From NCBI RefSeq assembly GCF_022869785.1, contig NZ_CP094997.1, forward strand, positions 372,001 through 436,000: DNA of 64,000 nucleotides. Reading direction: 5' to 3'. Made by a program: the position numbers and the translations under genes. Source of the stretch: Dyadobacter chenwenxiniae. GTDB taxonomy: Bacteria; Bacteroidota; Bacteroidia; Cytophagales; Spirosomataceae. The notes beneath the pieces are model-generated. The model had not been told where the DNA came from. It saw only the letters and a list, made by a program, of their open reading frames with translations, and did no database searches. Positions 34,138 to 41,986 of this stretch are shown piece by piece (position 1 is the first letter of the stretch; every line of letters begins with the position of its first letter).

Positions 34138-36766
34138 ACCTGGCACGCCAGCACAACCTTCCGGAACGCAAGCAGATAGCAACCCTACGCCTGCGCCAAC
34201 AGATGCCGCCGCTGCGACGACGACAAGCGGGCCGACAGTAACACCACCTGCCGAACAGACAATCATCACGCAGGATGCCGATGTTCGTGCAGCTGCGATT
34301 GATGGGGATGGGACATTGACCTCCCCGCAAAATCTTAGTCTGAAGAAGGAAGGTCCGGAAATGGCAGCCGAGAGCAAAGAAATATCAGACGTAGCGACAG
34401 AATCAACCGACGATCCGGTCAGAACTTCCGAAAATGCCCAACCGGATTATTTAGACCAAAATTTCTGGACCGAAGAGCAAATAAGCCTATACAAACAACA
34501 GACCAAAGAGACGAAGGCTTTCATTGCGCAAACCGGCGGAACGCTCAACAAGATCACAGCAAAGCAAGATAGTTTTGCAGAGCAGCAGGTTGAGATGGCT
34601 AGCTTACAACAACGGATGAATCTAGACCTTTCCAGCATACCGAAAAAGGTCGCCGACGAACTGCATAAGATTATTGACACAATATCACCCGAGGCGACTG
34701 GTTCTAAGATTACCCCGCCTCCAAAAATGACCGAAACCGAGTATCCGACGCAGCATGAGGAATACAAGAAGTTCAAAGAATGGCTTTGCGAGGAAACCAA
34801 GGGAGGAAGGTCCATTTGCGAGCCGGAGGAAGAACGCAGGTTAACGTTGCTGAGCCTGTCACCTTGCGAGCCTTTTCTGGATTTAAGCGATTCGGAAGTG
34901 GACGCACTAGCGATTCTAAGAGCAGAAGAAAACCATGTACCAATCACCGATATTGAACAACTCCGTAAGTACAAACCGTTTATCAAAATCACGATCTGTA
35001 CGAAGATCGAAGTGGCCAACCCTAATGCCACAGAGGCCATGTACGAGACGGATATGTGGGATGTGATCGAATTGTCGACCTCGAACAAACACAGGCTTAT
35101 CGATAAAAGCGATCGTCAGAGCCTCGGCGGATACGTGGTAAAATTCAAAAAACCGTTTTTTGAGGGATACAGAGGAATAAACAACCTGAAAGTAATATTG
35201 GGCATTAATGAGCTAGTGAATAAAGAACTGGTACCCCGATATTTTAGCACTACCGAGCTTTTCGTAAACGATGTCGCCGCGCCGCATGGTGAAAGAATGC
35301 TGACTAAAGGCCTTTCCAACCTATCCGACATCCTTGGCAATGGTGTTTTAAAAGTACAAACCCAGCGGAACATCAGCGATGATACGGAGCATCGTACACA
35401 CCTGCTCTGGCGTGCCATCAGAAACCGCGTACCCGATTTTGCCAGGTACAATAATCTAATGAATCAGATCCTGGGCAGTGGTAATATTGCCAATGGTATA
35501 CCGGTCAACCAAAGTTCGAGTCAGCAACAGTTTTTTAATAGCGGCGTTCTGGGCAGACGCCAAACTCTTCATCCGTTGCCCTTCACAAATATCCAGGCTT
35601 ACCGGCTGCTGAAATCGGCTACCCAGGCCTATCTGTGGGCAACGAACAACACATTCACCAGTGGCAAGACCGTTAATGAGGGATTGGACTTCTATATCAA
35701 CAGCTACGATCCGCCAGAAGAAGACCGGACGTTTACACCCTACATCCAGAATATTCTGGCACAACTGGGTGAATGGAGAACAAGCCTTTTTAAAAACAAC
35801 CCTGATATGGTCGATCCGCGGCATAATTTCTTCGGAATCGATCACTTGCCGGCTATCGAGCTGATCTGGAGCTACTGGACTGAGCAAGGTATGATGGTGC
35901 AAACGATGAATGCCATCAGTTTGCGCTTCCAGAATATAACCATCAACCAGGGTGCCGATCCGCTTGCGCAAATGGACATTGATCCCTTGCGCCCGCTAGC
36001 CAACCTGTTTTGGGGGTACATTCAGGATGAGCAGCACACGCTGACCATCAAGCGCCGCGCTTATGAGTACGACCATACCTATGGATTGCAGCTTGAAGGA
36101 CGGGCCGTACCCGTATTCAAGTCTGTCGACAGCCGCTCCAAATTCATCGAAGCATTCCATAACCTGCTTCATAGCGCGTCGATCTTTTTCAAGGAATCCG
36201 ATGACACTACACGTGTGGCAGACCCGTTTTCAGTGCTCAACAATTTGCGCGAAGTGCATTTGCTCCTGGCAGAAGGTAACCACAATGCTTACGGAAACCT
36301 CACCTGGACTGCCCGGCAGGAAATGCTGATCCAGCAATATCTGTTAGCCCGGCCCGAAATGCGGGAGTTCTTGGGCGGACGGGTGATGGTTCCCTTCAGG
36401 GAGCCCTGGATGGACCGTGTTGACAGGATGCGGCAAATCCAGAACTGGGGCAGTACCAGCATTACCAATTATTACGATCTGGCCCAATTCGGAGAGGTAT
36501 TGCTGCTGACGATCCGTGCCCACGACTGGTCCAATGAAGAAGGGTCGGCGGTAGCAGGAAGCTGGGCCAGCTCGTTCCGAAATGAAATCCAGCGCTACCT
36601 CCATTCCTACCGCACGGTTACCGGGGCCGACCTATCGGCTGACGCCCAACTGACCGAATCGAGCTTTATGCAGCCGTCCACGCTCATTCAGCGCCGGTTG
36701 CAGGGTGAGCAGCGTGGTCCGCTACGCAACAGCAGGCTGGTAGGCAAACCGCAACCACAGTCGTAA
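34106..36766 (+). CDS. 886-aa orphan protein of the sigma-54 operon
   Basis: Residues 1-115 are disordered, rich in Pro, Ala, Thr and acidic residues (basic start MAKKQAKRPVRPGTPAQPSG). A coiled-coil-prone stretch (~130-185) follows. The remaining ~700 residues are a globular alpha/beta body with WEL-rich and aromatic patches such as RPLANLFWGYIQDEQHTLTI and YAYDHT-like YEYDHTYGLQLEG. No P-loop, nuclease, protease or membrane motif is seen. As the largest product it is the natural candidate for the structural or carrier component. That is inference. It starts inside the metallopeptidase gene, so translation is coupled. Confidence 0.75.
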   Translation: MAKKQAKRPVRPGTPAQPSGTQADSNPTPAPTDAAAATTTSGPTVTPPAEQTIITQDADVRAAAIDGDGTLTSPQNLSLKKEGPEMAAESKEISDVATESTDDPVRTSENAQPDYLDQNFWTEEQISLYKQQTKETKAFIAQTGGTLNKITAKQDSFAEQQVEMASLQQRMNLDLSSIPKKVADELHKIIDTISPEATGSKITPPPKMTETEYPTQHEEYKKFKEWLCEETKGGRSICEPEEERRLTLLSLSPCEPFLDLSDSEVDALAILRAEENHVPITDIEQLRKYKPFIKITICTKIEVANPNATEAMYETDMWDVIELSTSNKHRLIDKSDRQSLGGYVVKFKKPFFEGYRGINNLKVILGINELVNKELVPRYFSTTELFVNDVAAPHGERMLTKGLSNLSDILGNGVLKVQTQRNISDDTEHRTHLLWRAIRNRVPDFARYNNLMNQILGSGNIANGIPVNQSSSQQQFFNSGVLGRRQTLHPLPFTNIQAYRLLKSATQAYLWATNNTFTSGKTVNEGLDFYINSYDPPEEDRTFTPYIQNILAQLGEWRTSLFKNNPDMVDPRHNFFGIDHLPAIELIWSYWTEQGMMVQTMNAISLRFQNITINQGADPLAQMDIDPLRPLANLFWGYIQDEQHTLTIKRRAYEYDHTYGLQLEGRAVPVFKSVDSRSKFIEAFHNLLHSASIFFKESDDTTRVADPFSVLNNLREVHLLLAEGNHNAYGNLTWTARQEMLIQQYLLARPEMREFLGGRVMVPFREPWMDRVDRMRQIQNWGSTSITNYYDLAQFGEVLLLTIRAHDWSNEEGSAVAGSWASSFRNEIQRYLHSYRTVTGADLSADAQLTESSFMQPSTLIQRRLQGEQRGPLRNSRLVGKPQPQS

Positions 36767-36776
36767 CTATCCATCC

Positions 36777-36803
36777 GGGCCTGTGCGCGCCGCGTACAGG
36801 CCC
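36777..36803. other. Intercistronic hairpin before the deaminase-like gene
   Basis: GGGCCTGT (36777-36784) pairs with ACAGGCCC (36796-36803) around a GC-rich 11-base loop that can pair further. No T-run follows. It lies between the 886-aa gene and the next start (36819) and could slow decay or partly stop transcription, setting lower output of the downstream genes. Confidence 0.5.
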
Positions 36804-36818
36804 TAATGCTCTGCTATC

Positions 36819-37325
36819 ATGCAATACTTCCACGATGATGAGCCGTTAATCGGCGATCCGGAACCCACTGAGGACTGGGACGATTTATTTGACCTGATCG
36901 ATCATGGCTACAGTTTCAATCCGTACGATACGCAAGGTGACAATCCGCCTTCGTACGCGGTGCTTCGGCTGGTTTTCAGCCGCGAGGATCCTTTTGCTCC
37001 GCACCAAGACCAGATCGACTTGCTGACCTGGCAACAGGGCCCAGTCGCCGGCCATGAGGGCAGCCACCCTGAATCCGATGCGGTCCGCTGGCTATATGAC
37101 CAAAAACAACGTGACCCTTCATTCGGCAGGGGAATCAGGCAGGTCAGGATGCTGATCCAGGACCAGCCATGTACTAAATGTCTCCACCATCTGAAAGCGT
37201 CCCTGGGTAAGGTACTTCCTACGGGTTCCCAGGTACAGGTGAAATGGGTAAAACCCGCTCCGAAGCGGCGCTTCGCTTTTTTTCGTGACCGGCGCTATAC
37301 CCCGCGGGTGAACCGGTGGCGCTAG
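36819..37325 (+). CDS. Deaminase-fold protein (HxE / PCxxC), putative toxin
   Basis: 168 aa. An acidic N-terminus (MQYFHDDEPLIGDPEPTEDW) precedes the cytidine-deaminase-like fold. Strands YAVLRLVFS and IDLLTWQQG, then the zinc/proton-shuttle motif H83-P-E85 in GSHPESDAVRWLYDQ, then P117-C118-TK-C121 in LIQDQPCTKCLHHL, then strand VQVKWVKP and a basic tail. The 35-residue spacing between H83 and C118 and the strand order match nucleic-acid or nucleotide deaminases used as toxins in interbacterial systems. Substrate is unknown. No immunity gene is evident by position, though the neighbours are possible candidates. Confidence 0.78.
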   Translation: MQYFHDDEPLIGDPEPTEDWDDLFDLIDHGYSFNPYDTQGDNPPSYAVLRLVFSREDPFAPHQDQIDLLTWQQGPVAGHEGSHPESDAVRWLYDQKQRDPSFGRGIRQVRMLIQDQPCTKCLHHLKASLGKVLPTGSQVQVKWVKPAPKRRFAFFRDRRYTPRVNRWR

Positions 37326-37358
37326 TATACAAACCATTGATTTAAAACCATCGGAAAC

Positions 37359-38294
37359 ATGTACGAGATCACCAATGAGTGGGAACAGGCCGAGCTGGAA
37401 ATGGAGTTTAACTCGTTCACCGAGCGCCTGAAAGCGCTATGGCGTAGGAACAAATCCAAGGCGCAACAGCTCATGGCCGTGGCGCAGATAGTCGGCAGGC
37501 TGGTTTCTCCGGCACAGGGCGGCACCGAAAATCCGGCAAAGCCGCCGATTGAGCAAAAGGCATATGCCGACCACCAACGGGCTCAGGACCGAGACCGCAA
37601 AGACAAAATCTCATCCGCAAACCCACCAAAGCCACCAGCGGCCGGCGGGCAGGAACTGGAATACGAAGTGGCCCTGCTATCGGGCGAACTTCATGCCATG
37701 TTCGAGAAAGTCAGTGAGCGCGCGGGAGCTGAGTCCATTCTCTCGGAAGTGCTGCTGGAAACGCTCGAGACGGAGACCTACGAGGGAGTGAAAATGCATA
37801 ACTGGGCAAAGATCACCAGTGACTTTAAAAGCCCCAAGAAACTCAATTACATTAAAGGTCTGGCTCGCAACGTCGCGCGGAAAGGCCATTTTATGCTGCC
37901 CGAACGCTATCAGCCCATCGGTGTGGAGGTACATCACTGGATACCCTTTAAATACGCCGATCTGTTTCCCGACTACACCCTGGAACAGCTCAACCGGCTC
38001 AGCATTCCGCTGGATGCATTTACGCATGTGCTTATCGGAGCCGCCATTGACCGGGCTGCCGGGTCCGAGCCCACCCGGAAGAAAATAGAGGCTGTACTAG
38101 ACAAACTGGGTCAATGGCGAAGTGGCCCTTTAAAGCTCGATCCGACTTACTTCAACAGTGTCAGCGATGTAAATTTCTTACCCACGCCAGGCTTGAGCCG
38201 TAACAAGCAAATTGGCGTCATACGCCAGATAGGTGCATTCAAGGCGGCATTCAACCTGCCGAGAGAATTGGAACTAGAACTGATCAACCTTTAA
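37359..38294 (+). CDS. HH-motif nuclease-like protein with acidic leader
   Basis: 311 aa. The N-terminal acidic/hydrophobic leader (ITNEWEQAELEMEFNSF) runs into an amphipathic basic helix (LKALWRRNKSK), then a Pro-rich linker (~50-97) and a helical middle. The C-terminal half has EVHHWIPFKYADLF (H192-H193), LNRLSIPLD with N212, and H223 in FTHVLIG. This HH...N...H order with an IP turn matches HNH/ββα-metal toxins of the AHH/GHH kind. Catalysis on DNA or RNA is inferred from that motif. Starts 33 bp after the deaminase gene; its stop overlaps the amidohydrolase ATG (TAATG). Confidence 0.72.
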   Translation: MYEITNEWEQAELEMEFNSFTERLKALWRRNKSKAQQLMAVAQIVGRLVSPAQGGTENPAKPPIEQKAYADHQRAQDRDRKDKISSANPPKPPAAGGQELEYEVALLSGELHAMFEKVSERAGAESILSEVLLETLETETYEGVKMHNWAKITSDFKSPKKLNYIKGLARNVARKGHFMLPERYQPIGVEVHHWIPFKYADLFPDYTLEQLNRLSIPLDAFTHVLIGAAIDRAAGSEPTRKKIEAVLDKLGQWRSGPLKLDPTYFNSVSDVNFLPTPGLSRNKQIGVIRQIGAFKAAFNLPRELELELINL

Positions 38295-39043
38295 TGACCA
38301 TGCTGATCATCGACTGCCACTGCCACGCAGGTGAAGGGGACGGTTTCACAGGCCCCTGGGACACCCGTGCACCCCTGAAAAAATTCATACAATGGTCACA
38401 AGAGGCCGGGATCCGAAAAACCGTCATTTTTCCTGCATTCCACACCGACTATGCCCGGGCCAATGCCTTGGTGGCGAACATTACCAATCGGTATCCCGAC
38501 CGTTTTTTTGGTTTTGCATTCTTGCATGCCGAGCGTGACAAAGGCAAGATCGGCGCGATGGTAAAAACTGCCGTGGAGCAATATGGTTTCAAAGGCCTGA
38601 AAGTGCATCGTCACGATGCACGCATTTCACGGGAGATTTGCGAAGCAGCCAGGCAATATCGCATTCCTGTATTATACGACCCAACTGGCGAAGTTTCTAC
38701 CGTCGAACTTATCGCCGCGGAATATCCCGATGTCAATTTCATTATTCCCCACCTAAGCAGCTTTGCCGATGACTGGCGAGCACAAATTGCATTTATTGAT
38801 GTGCTGGCACGCCACGCCAACGTGTACACTGACACCTCGGGAGTCCGCAGGTTTGACGTATTGGAAACGGCCTACAAGCGGGTAGGAGCGGCAAAGATCC
38901 TTTTTGGAACCGATGGCCCCTGGCTTCACCCGGCTGTTGAACTGGCCAAGATCGATGCATTGAAACTACCTCTCAGGGAGCGGGCAATGGTGCTTGGGGG
39001 TAATATTTTGAAATTGCTCACGTTAGAACCCGTCCGTAAATAA
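38294..39043 (+). CDS. Metal-dependent amidohydrolase (TIM barrel, amidohydrolase_2 type)
   Basis: 249 aa with metal ligands in order: HxH at H9/H11 (DCHCHAGEGDG), His in GLKVHRHDARIS, His in NFIIPHLSSFADDW and Asp in LFGTDGPW. It is the compact barrel used by ACMS-decarboxylase-like and lactone/amide hydrolases. The start overlaps the preceding stop by one base, so it belongs to the operon. Its role beside toxin-like proteins is unclear: it could make or remove a small molecule, or modify an effector. No signal peptide. Confidence 0.88.
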   Translation: MTMLIIDCHCHAGEGDGFTGPWDTRAPLKKFIQWSQEAGIRKTVIFPAFHTDYARANALVANITNRYPDRFFGFAFLHAERDKGKIGAMVKTAVEQYGFKGLKVHRHDARISREICEAARQYRIPVLYDPTGEVSTVELIAAEYPDVNFIIPHLSSFADDWRAQIAFIDVLARHANVYTDTSGVRRFDVLETAYKRVGAAKILFGTDGPWLHPAVELAKIDALKLPLRERAMVLGGNILKLLTLEPVRK

Positions 39044-39409
39044 ATAACGAATTATGCAAATGGGAAGAAGCAACTTTACGATACCGAGCGGTTGCAGCGA
39101 GAAATGTCCTATTGCATGGGGGTGAAACAACACGCGACCTGGTAGAGCACCTTCCGGAAATGCTGATAGTGGTGACCGAGCCGATGACAAAAAACAACCC
39201 CTGAGTTTCAGCAAAAGCATTTTAAGCGTAAATTTGATGCAAAAAACCAGATGTTGTATTTGGAGGTCTGTTACCAGAAAAGATGCGAGTAAGTGTTTAT
39301 ATCGGGAAGTCTTGTGGAGGTAAAAAGACTATGATTGATGTCGCCGAGGAGAGCCGCTGGGATCCGAACCCACGATCCCAATACTTTAAATAAAATGTAC
39401 TCCCTGCTT
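39044..39409. other. Gap with a tRNA 3'-half-like sequence, possible old attachment site
   Basis: No gene is seen. At about 39350-39410 the minus strand carries GGGATCGTGGGTTCGGATCC followed by CAGCGGCTCTCC, resembling a T-arm and acceptor 3' strand. The D-arm, a normal anticodon loop, the matching 5' acceptor strand and the invariant A58 are missing. Integrative elements often use tRNA 3' ends as attachment sites, so it could be a leftover att copy at the right edge of the island. A plus-strand frame (VEHLPEMLIVVTEPM) at ~39140 has no known match. Confidence 0.3.
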
Positions 39410-39757
39410 CTAGCACCATTGCAGTGCAAAAGTTAAAATTCGAATTCCGTCCTTTAAGATTTGCACACGTTGGTTATAGCCCACAGATAAAATCATATCC
39501 AGGTTGAACACATCCAGTTGCCTGACTACCTGACGTTTTCCTTCCTGTTGAACTGTTTCCATTTTGGAAACAGTTGATTTCCTTTCCAGCTCTCCATCAT
39601 TCAGAATGTTTCGAATACGCTTATTAACTGCCGGAATTTCCGTACCAAACAGTGCTGAAATCTGCTTTTGATTTAACCAGATACTTTCCTCTCTGAGTGC
39701 TACTTCGATTTGACTGTGACCGTCAGCGCTTACATAAATTTCTATCTGGTTATCCAT
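39410..39757 (-). pseudogene. RhuM-family gene, truncated after 115 codons
   Basis: The N-terminus is that of RhuM/YoaK-type proteins: QIEIYVSADGHSQIEVALRE, WLNQKQISALFGTEIPAVNK, then RQLDVFNLDMILSVGY. Intact members continue VNSKRGTQFRxWA for about 330 residues in total. Here SVGY is followed by NQRVQILKDGIRILTFALQ, and a stop ends the protein. A deletion after SVGY is likely. RhuM genes are common cargo of mobile elements and restriction islands. Confidence 0.75.
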
Positions 39758-39870
39758 TCGTCGATTTGTTTATTCTAAATTTAGAAAAAGCTGATGAACG
39801 AAAAGTGCAGGATTTAATCAACGGTAGATGGCAATTATTAAAAGCTACCAATATATAGACAAAAGGCTCC

Positions 39871-40293
39871 TCACTCACCCCAAACCGTCACCACAACGCC
39901 CCGCGCTCCGCCGCGGTCCCTATGCTCGCAAAGATAAATGCCCTGCCAAGTCCCCAGCGCCAATCGCCCATTTCGGATGGGGATCATTACGGAACTGCCG
40001 AGTAAGGAGGCTTTTAAATGGGCAGGCATGTCATCGGAGCCTTCGTAATCGTGTTCGTAACCCGGGTCGTTTTCCTTGATGGTTTTGTTAAAATACATTT
40101 CGAAGTCCTTCCGCACGGTGGGGTCTGCGTTTTCGTTGATGGTGAGCGAGGCCGACGTGTGCTGAATGAAAACCTGGCACATGCCTATGCTGATTTCTGA
40201 AATTTGGGGCATTGCTTGAAGGATGTCGCCCGTGATCAGATGAAACCCTCGCCGCTTCTCACGAAATGTCAAACTTTGCTGAAATATTTTCAT
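39871..40293 (-). CDS. YjbQ-family protein (UPF0047, secondary thiamine-phosphate synthase)
   Basis: 140 aa, the full family length. Conserved CQVFIQHTSASLTINENADP, the YEHDYEGSDDMPAHLKASLL block with metal-binding His/Asp, and LALGTWQGIYLCEHRDRGGA near the end. Family members form trimers. YjbQ proteins show weak thiamine-phosphate synthase activity, and their main role is unsettled. Stand-alone gene divergent from the alpha/beta hydrolase. Confidence 0.93.
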   Translation of the reverse strand: MKIFQQSLTFREKRRGFHLITGDILQAMPQISEISIGMCQVFIQHTSASLTINENADPTVRKDFEMYFNKTIKENDPGYEHDYEGSDDMPAHLKASLLGSSVMIPIRNGRLALGTWQGIYLCEHRDRGGARGVVVTVWGE

Positions 40294-40415
40294 ACGATAA
40301 AAGTATTAATCTGCATTGGATTTCATTACAGACCTGCGGCATTTCACCCGATCATTGTCATGGCACCCCCCTGAAAATGGCCAGATTGCACGCCTCCAAC
40401 AGCATTGAAAACGAC

Positions 40416-40423
40416 TAATTTTG
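40416..40423 (+). promoter_or_regulatory. -7 box TAATTTTG for the RBBP9-like hydrolase
   Basis: TAATTTTG matches the Bacteroidota TAnnTTTG -7 consensus 44 bases before ATG 40468. A -33 TTG at the standard distance is not evident. Confidence 0.45.
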
Positions 40424-40467
40424 GAACAGTTGTTCAATTGTCTAATTTCTCATAAAACAGAATAGAT

Positions 40468-41013
40468 ATGCAAAAGCAAATCACATTCATTCATGGTGGC
40501 GGATCGCCGGAAGATTTTCAGGCCGATGAAAAACTGGCGGTTTCACTGCGGAAGGAACTGGGGCCCGGTTACTCGGTTCATTACCCGTTTTTGCCTAACG
40601 ATGGAACGCCGGGCCTGGGTAGGCGCAAGCAGATCGCCCACGAAATTGCTGTAAGTGAGGATGGTGTCATTTTGGTTGCCCATTCGCTTGGTGCTTCCAT
40701 GTTGCTGGCATGCTTGTCCGAGGCTGAGATTGCCAAAAATATCGGAGGCATTTTTCTTTTGGCTACTCCATTCTGGCAAGGAGATGAAGATTGGGTCAAA
40801 GCGTTCAAATTAAAGCCAGGTTTCGCCGGAAAAATGGATAGGAGAACTCCCTTGTTCTTTTATCATTGTCTTGATGATGAGGAAGTTCCTTTCACTCAAA
40901 TGGCTCATTATAAGCATCATCTCCCTTGGGCTACCTTCCGTGAAATCGCGCAAGGCGGGCATCAATTTGATAATAATGTTGCCATCGTTGCGGAAGACAT
41001 TAAATCAATGTGA
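40468..41013 (+). CDS. RBBP9/YdeN-family alpha/beta hydrolase
   Basis: 181 aa. Oxyanion-side FIHGGGSPEDF, nucleophile Ser in LVAHSLGASM, Asp in YHCLDDEEVP and His in AQGGHQFDN form a complete catalytic triad of the small serine hydrolase (RBBP9/YdeN) group. Cytosolic. Substrate not deducible. Its 3' end overlaps the convergent DUF808 gene by nine bases. Confidence 0.9.
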   Translation: MQKQITFIHGGGSPEDFQADEKLAVSLRKELGPGYSVHYPFLPNDGTPGLGRRKQIAHEIAVSEDGVILVAHSLGASMLLACLSEAEIAKNIGGIFLLATPFWQGDEDWVKAFKLKPGFAGKMDRRTPLFFYHCLDDEEVPFTQMAHYKHHLPWATFREIAQGGHQFDNNVAIVAEDIKSM

Positions 41014-41907
41014 GGTTTGTGGCCCGCTTGTTTGCTTATTTTTAAAAAATATCTTCTTAAAACCTGTGGTTAATAAAAACACAATCAGTCCCATAACCAG
41101 ACCGAATCCGAGTTCCTTGATTGTGGCAGGGAGCGCTGGGAAAAGATGGTGGAAGTATTCAATGTTATGGACAAAAATTCCGCCTGAAACCAAAAGCAGC
41201 GCTACGGTGCCAACGGCACCCAGAACCTTGATCATCACCGGCAGGGCCTTTACAAGCATATGCCCGAGTTTTGAAAGAATGCCTTTATCGCCGGATTTTT
41301 TGATCAATTTGTAACCCGCATCATCCGACCTTACAATGAGTGCTACAATGCCGTAGACGCCGACTGTTGCAAGCAGTGCAACCGCAGAGACGGTCACGAT
41401 TTGTATGGTAATGCTTTGTTCGGCTGCACTTCCCAGGGCGATGATCACAATCTCGATCGATAAAATGAAATCAGTAGTTACAGCGGATTTAATTTTATCT
41501 TTTTCGTTTTCTAAATTGACTTCGGCACTTCCCTGTGGCGTTTCCTTTATGACGGTGTGTTCCTTTTTAGGATGGTGGAAGAAATATTCGATGATCTTTT
41601 CCACCCCTTCGTAGGCCAGGTAAAGTCCTCCCAGAAGCAGGATGTATTTGATAGCAGCAGGCAAAAATACACTGAGCAGCAATGCAATGGGAACAATAAT
41701 AAGCTTATTAACCAGTGAGCCCTTCGTAATGGCCCATAAAACGGGCAACTCCCTTTCAGACAAAAAGCCGGTCGCTTTTTCAGCATTTACCGCCAGGTCA
41801 TCACCCAGGATACCTGCGGTTTTTTTGGTTGCTACTTTTGTTGCCAAAGCAACATCATCCATTAAAAAGGCTATATCATCTAAAATTGCAAAAAATCCCG
41901 ACGCCAT
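41005..41907 (-). CDS. DUF808 (YedI-like) membrane protein
   Basis: 300 aa. Characteristic start MASGFFAILDDIAFLMDDVA and KKTAGILGDDLAVNAEKATG, then about six to seven membrane spans with FHHPKKEHTVIKE in the first large loop and SIEIVIIALGSAAEQ. DUF808 proteins are widespread inner-membrane proteins without established function. Monocistronic. Confidence 0.92.
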   Translation of the reverse strand: MASGFFAILDDIAFLMDDVALATKVATKKTAGILGDDLAVNAEKATGFLSERELPVLWAITKGSLVNKLIIVPIALLLSVFLPAAIKYILLLGGLYLAYEGVEKIIEYFFHHPKKEHTVIKETPQGSAEVNLENEKDKIKSAVTTDFILSIEIVIIALGSAAEQSITIQIVTVSAVALLATVGVYGIVALIVRSDDAGYKLIKKSGDKGILSKLGHMLVKALPVMIKVLGAVGTVALLLVSGGIFVHNIEYFHHLFPALPATIKELGFGLVMGLIVFLLTTGFKKIFFKNKQTSGPQTSH

Positions 41908-41986
41908 ATATATTATGAGAATTCCCTATAAAGTTGCTTTGCTGACCGTATTCCAATGATACGAATGCGTAAAGTTAACTATAAAA

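Noticed and set aside
35456..35971. 171-codon minus-strand frame inside the 886-aa gene
   Set aside because: Antisense shadow of a high-confidence coding frame; no motif of its own.
30477..39043. Extracellular contractile injection system or T6SS locus
   Set aside because: The effector-like genes prompted the idea, but no sheath, tube, baseplate, spike/PAAR or AAA+ disassembly ATPase gene is present in the window.
39340..39420. Functional tRNA gene on the minus strand
   Set aside because: There is a T-arm-like element, but no D-arm, no proper anticodon loop, no matching 5' acceptor strand and G in place of A58.
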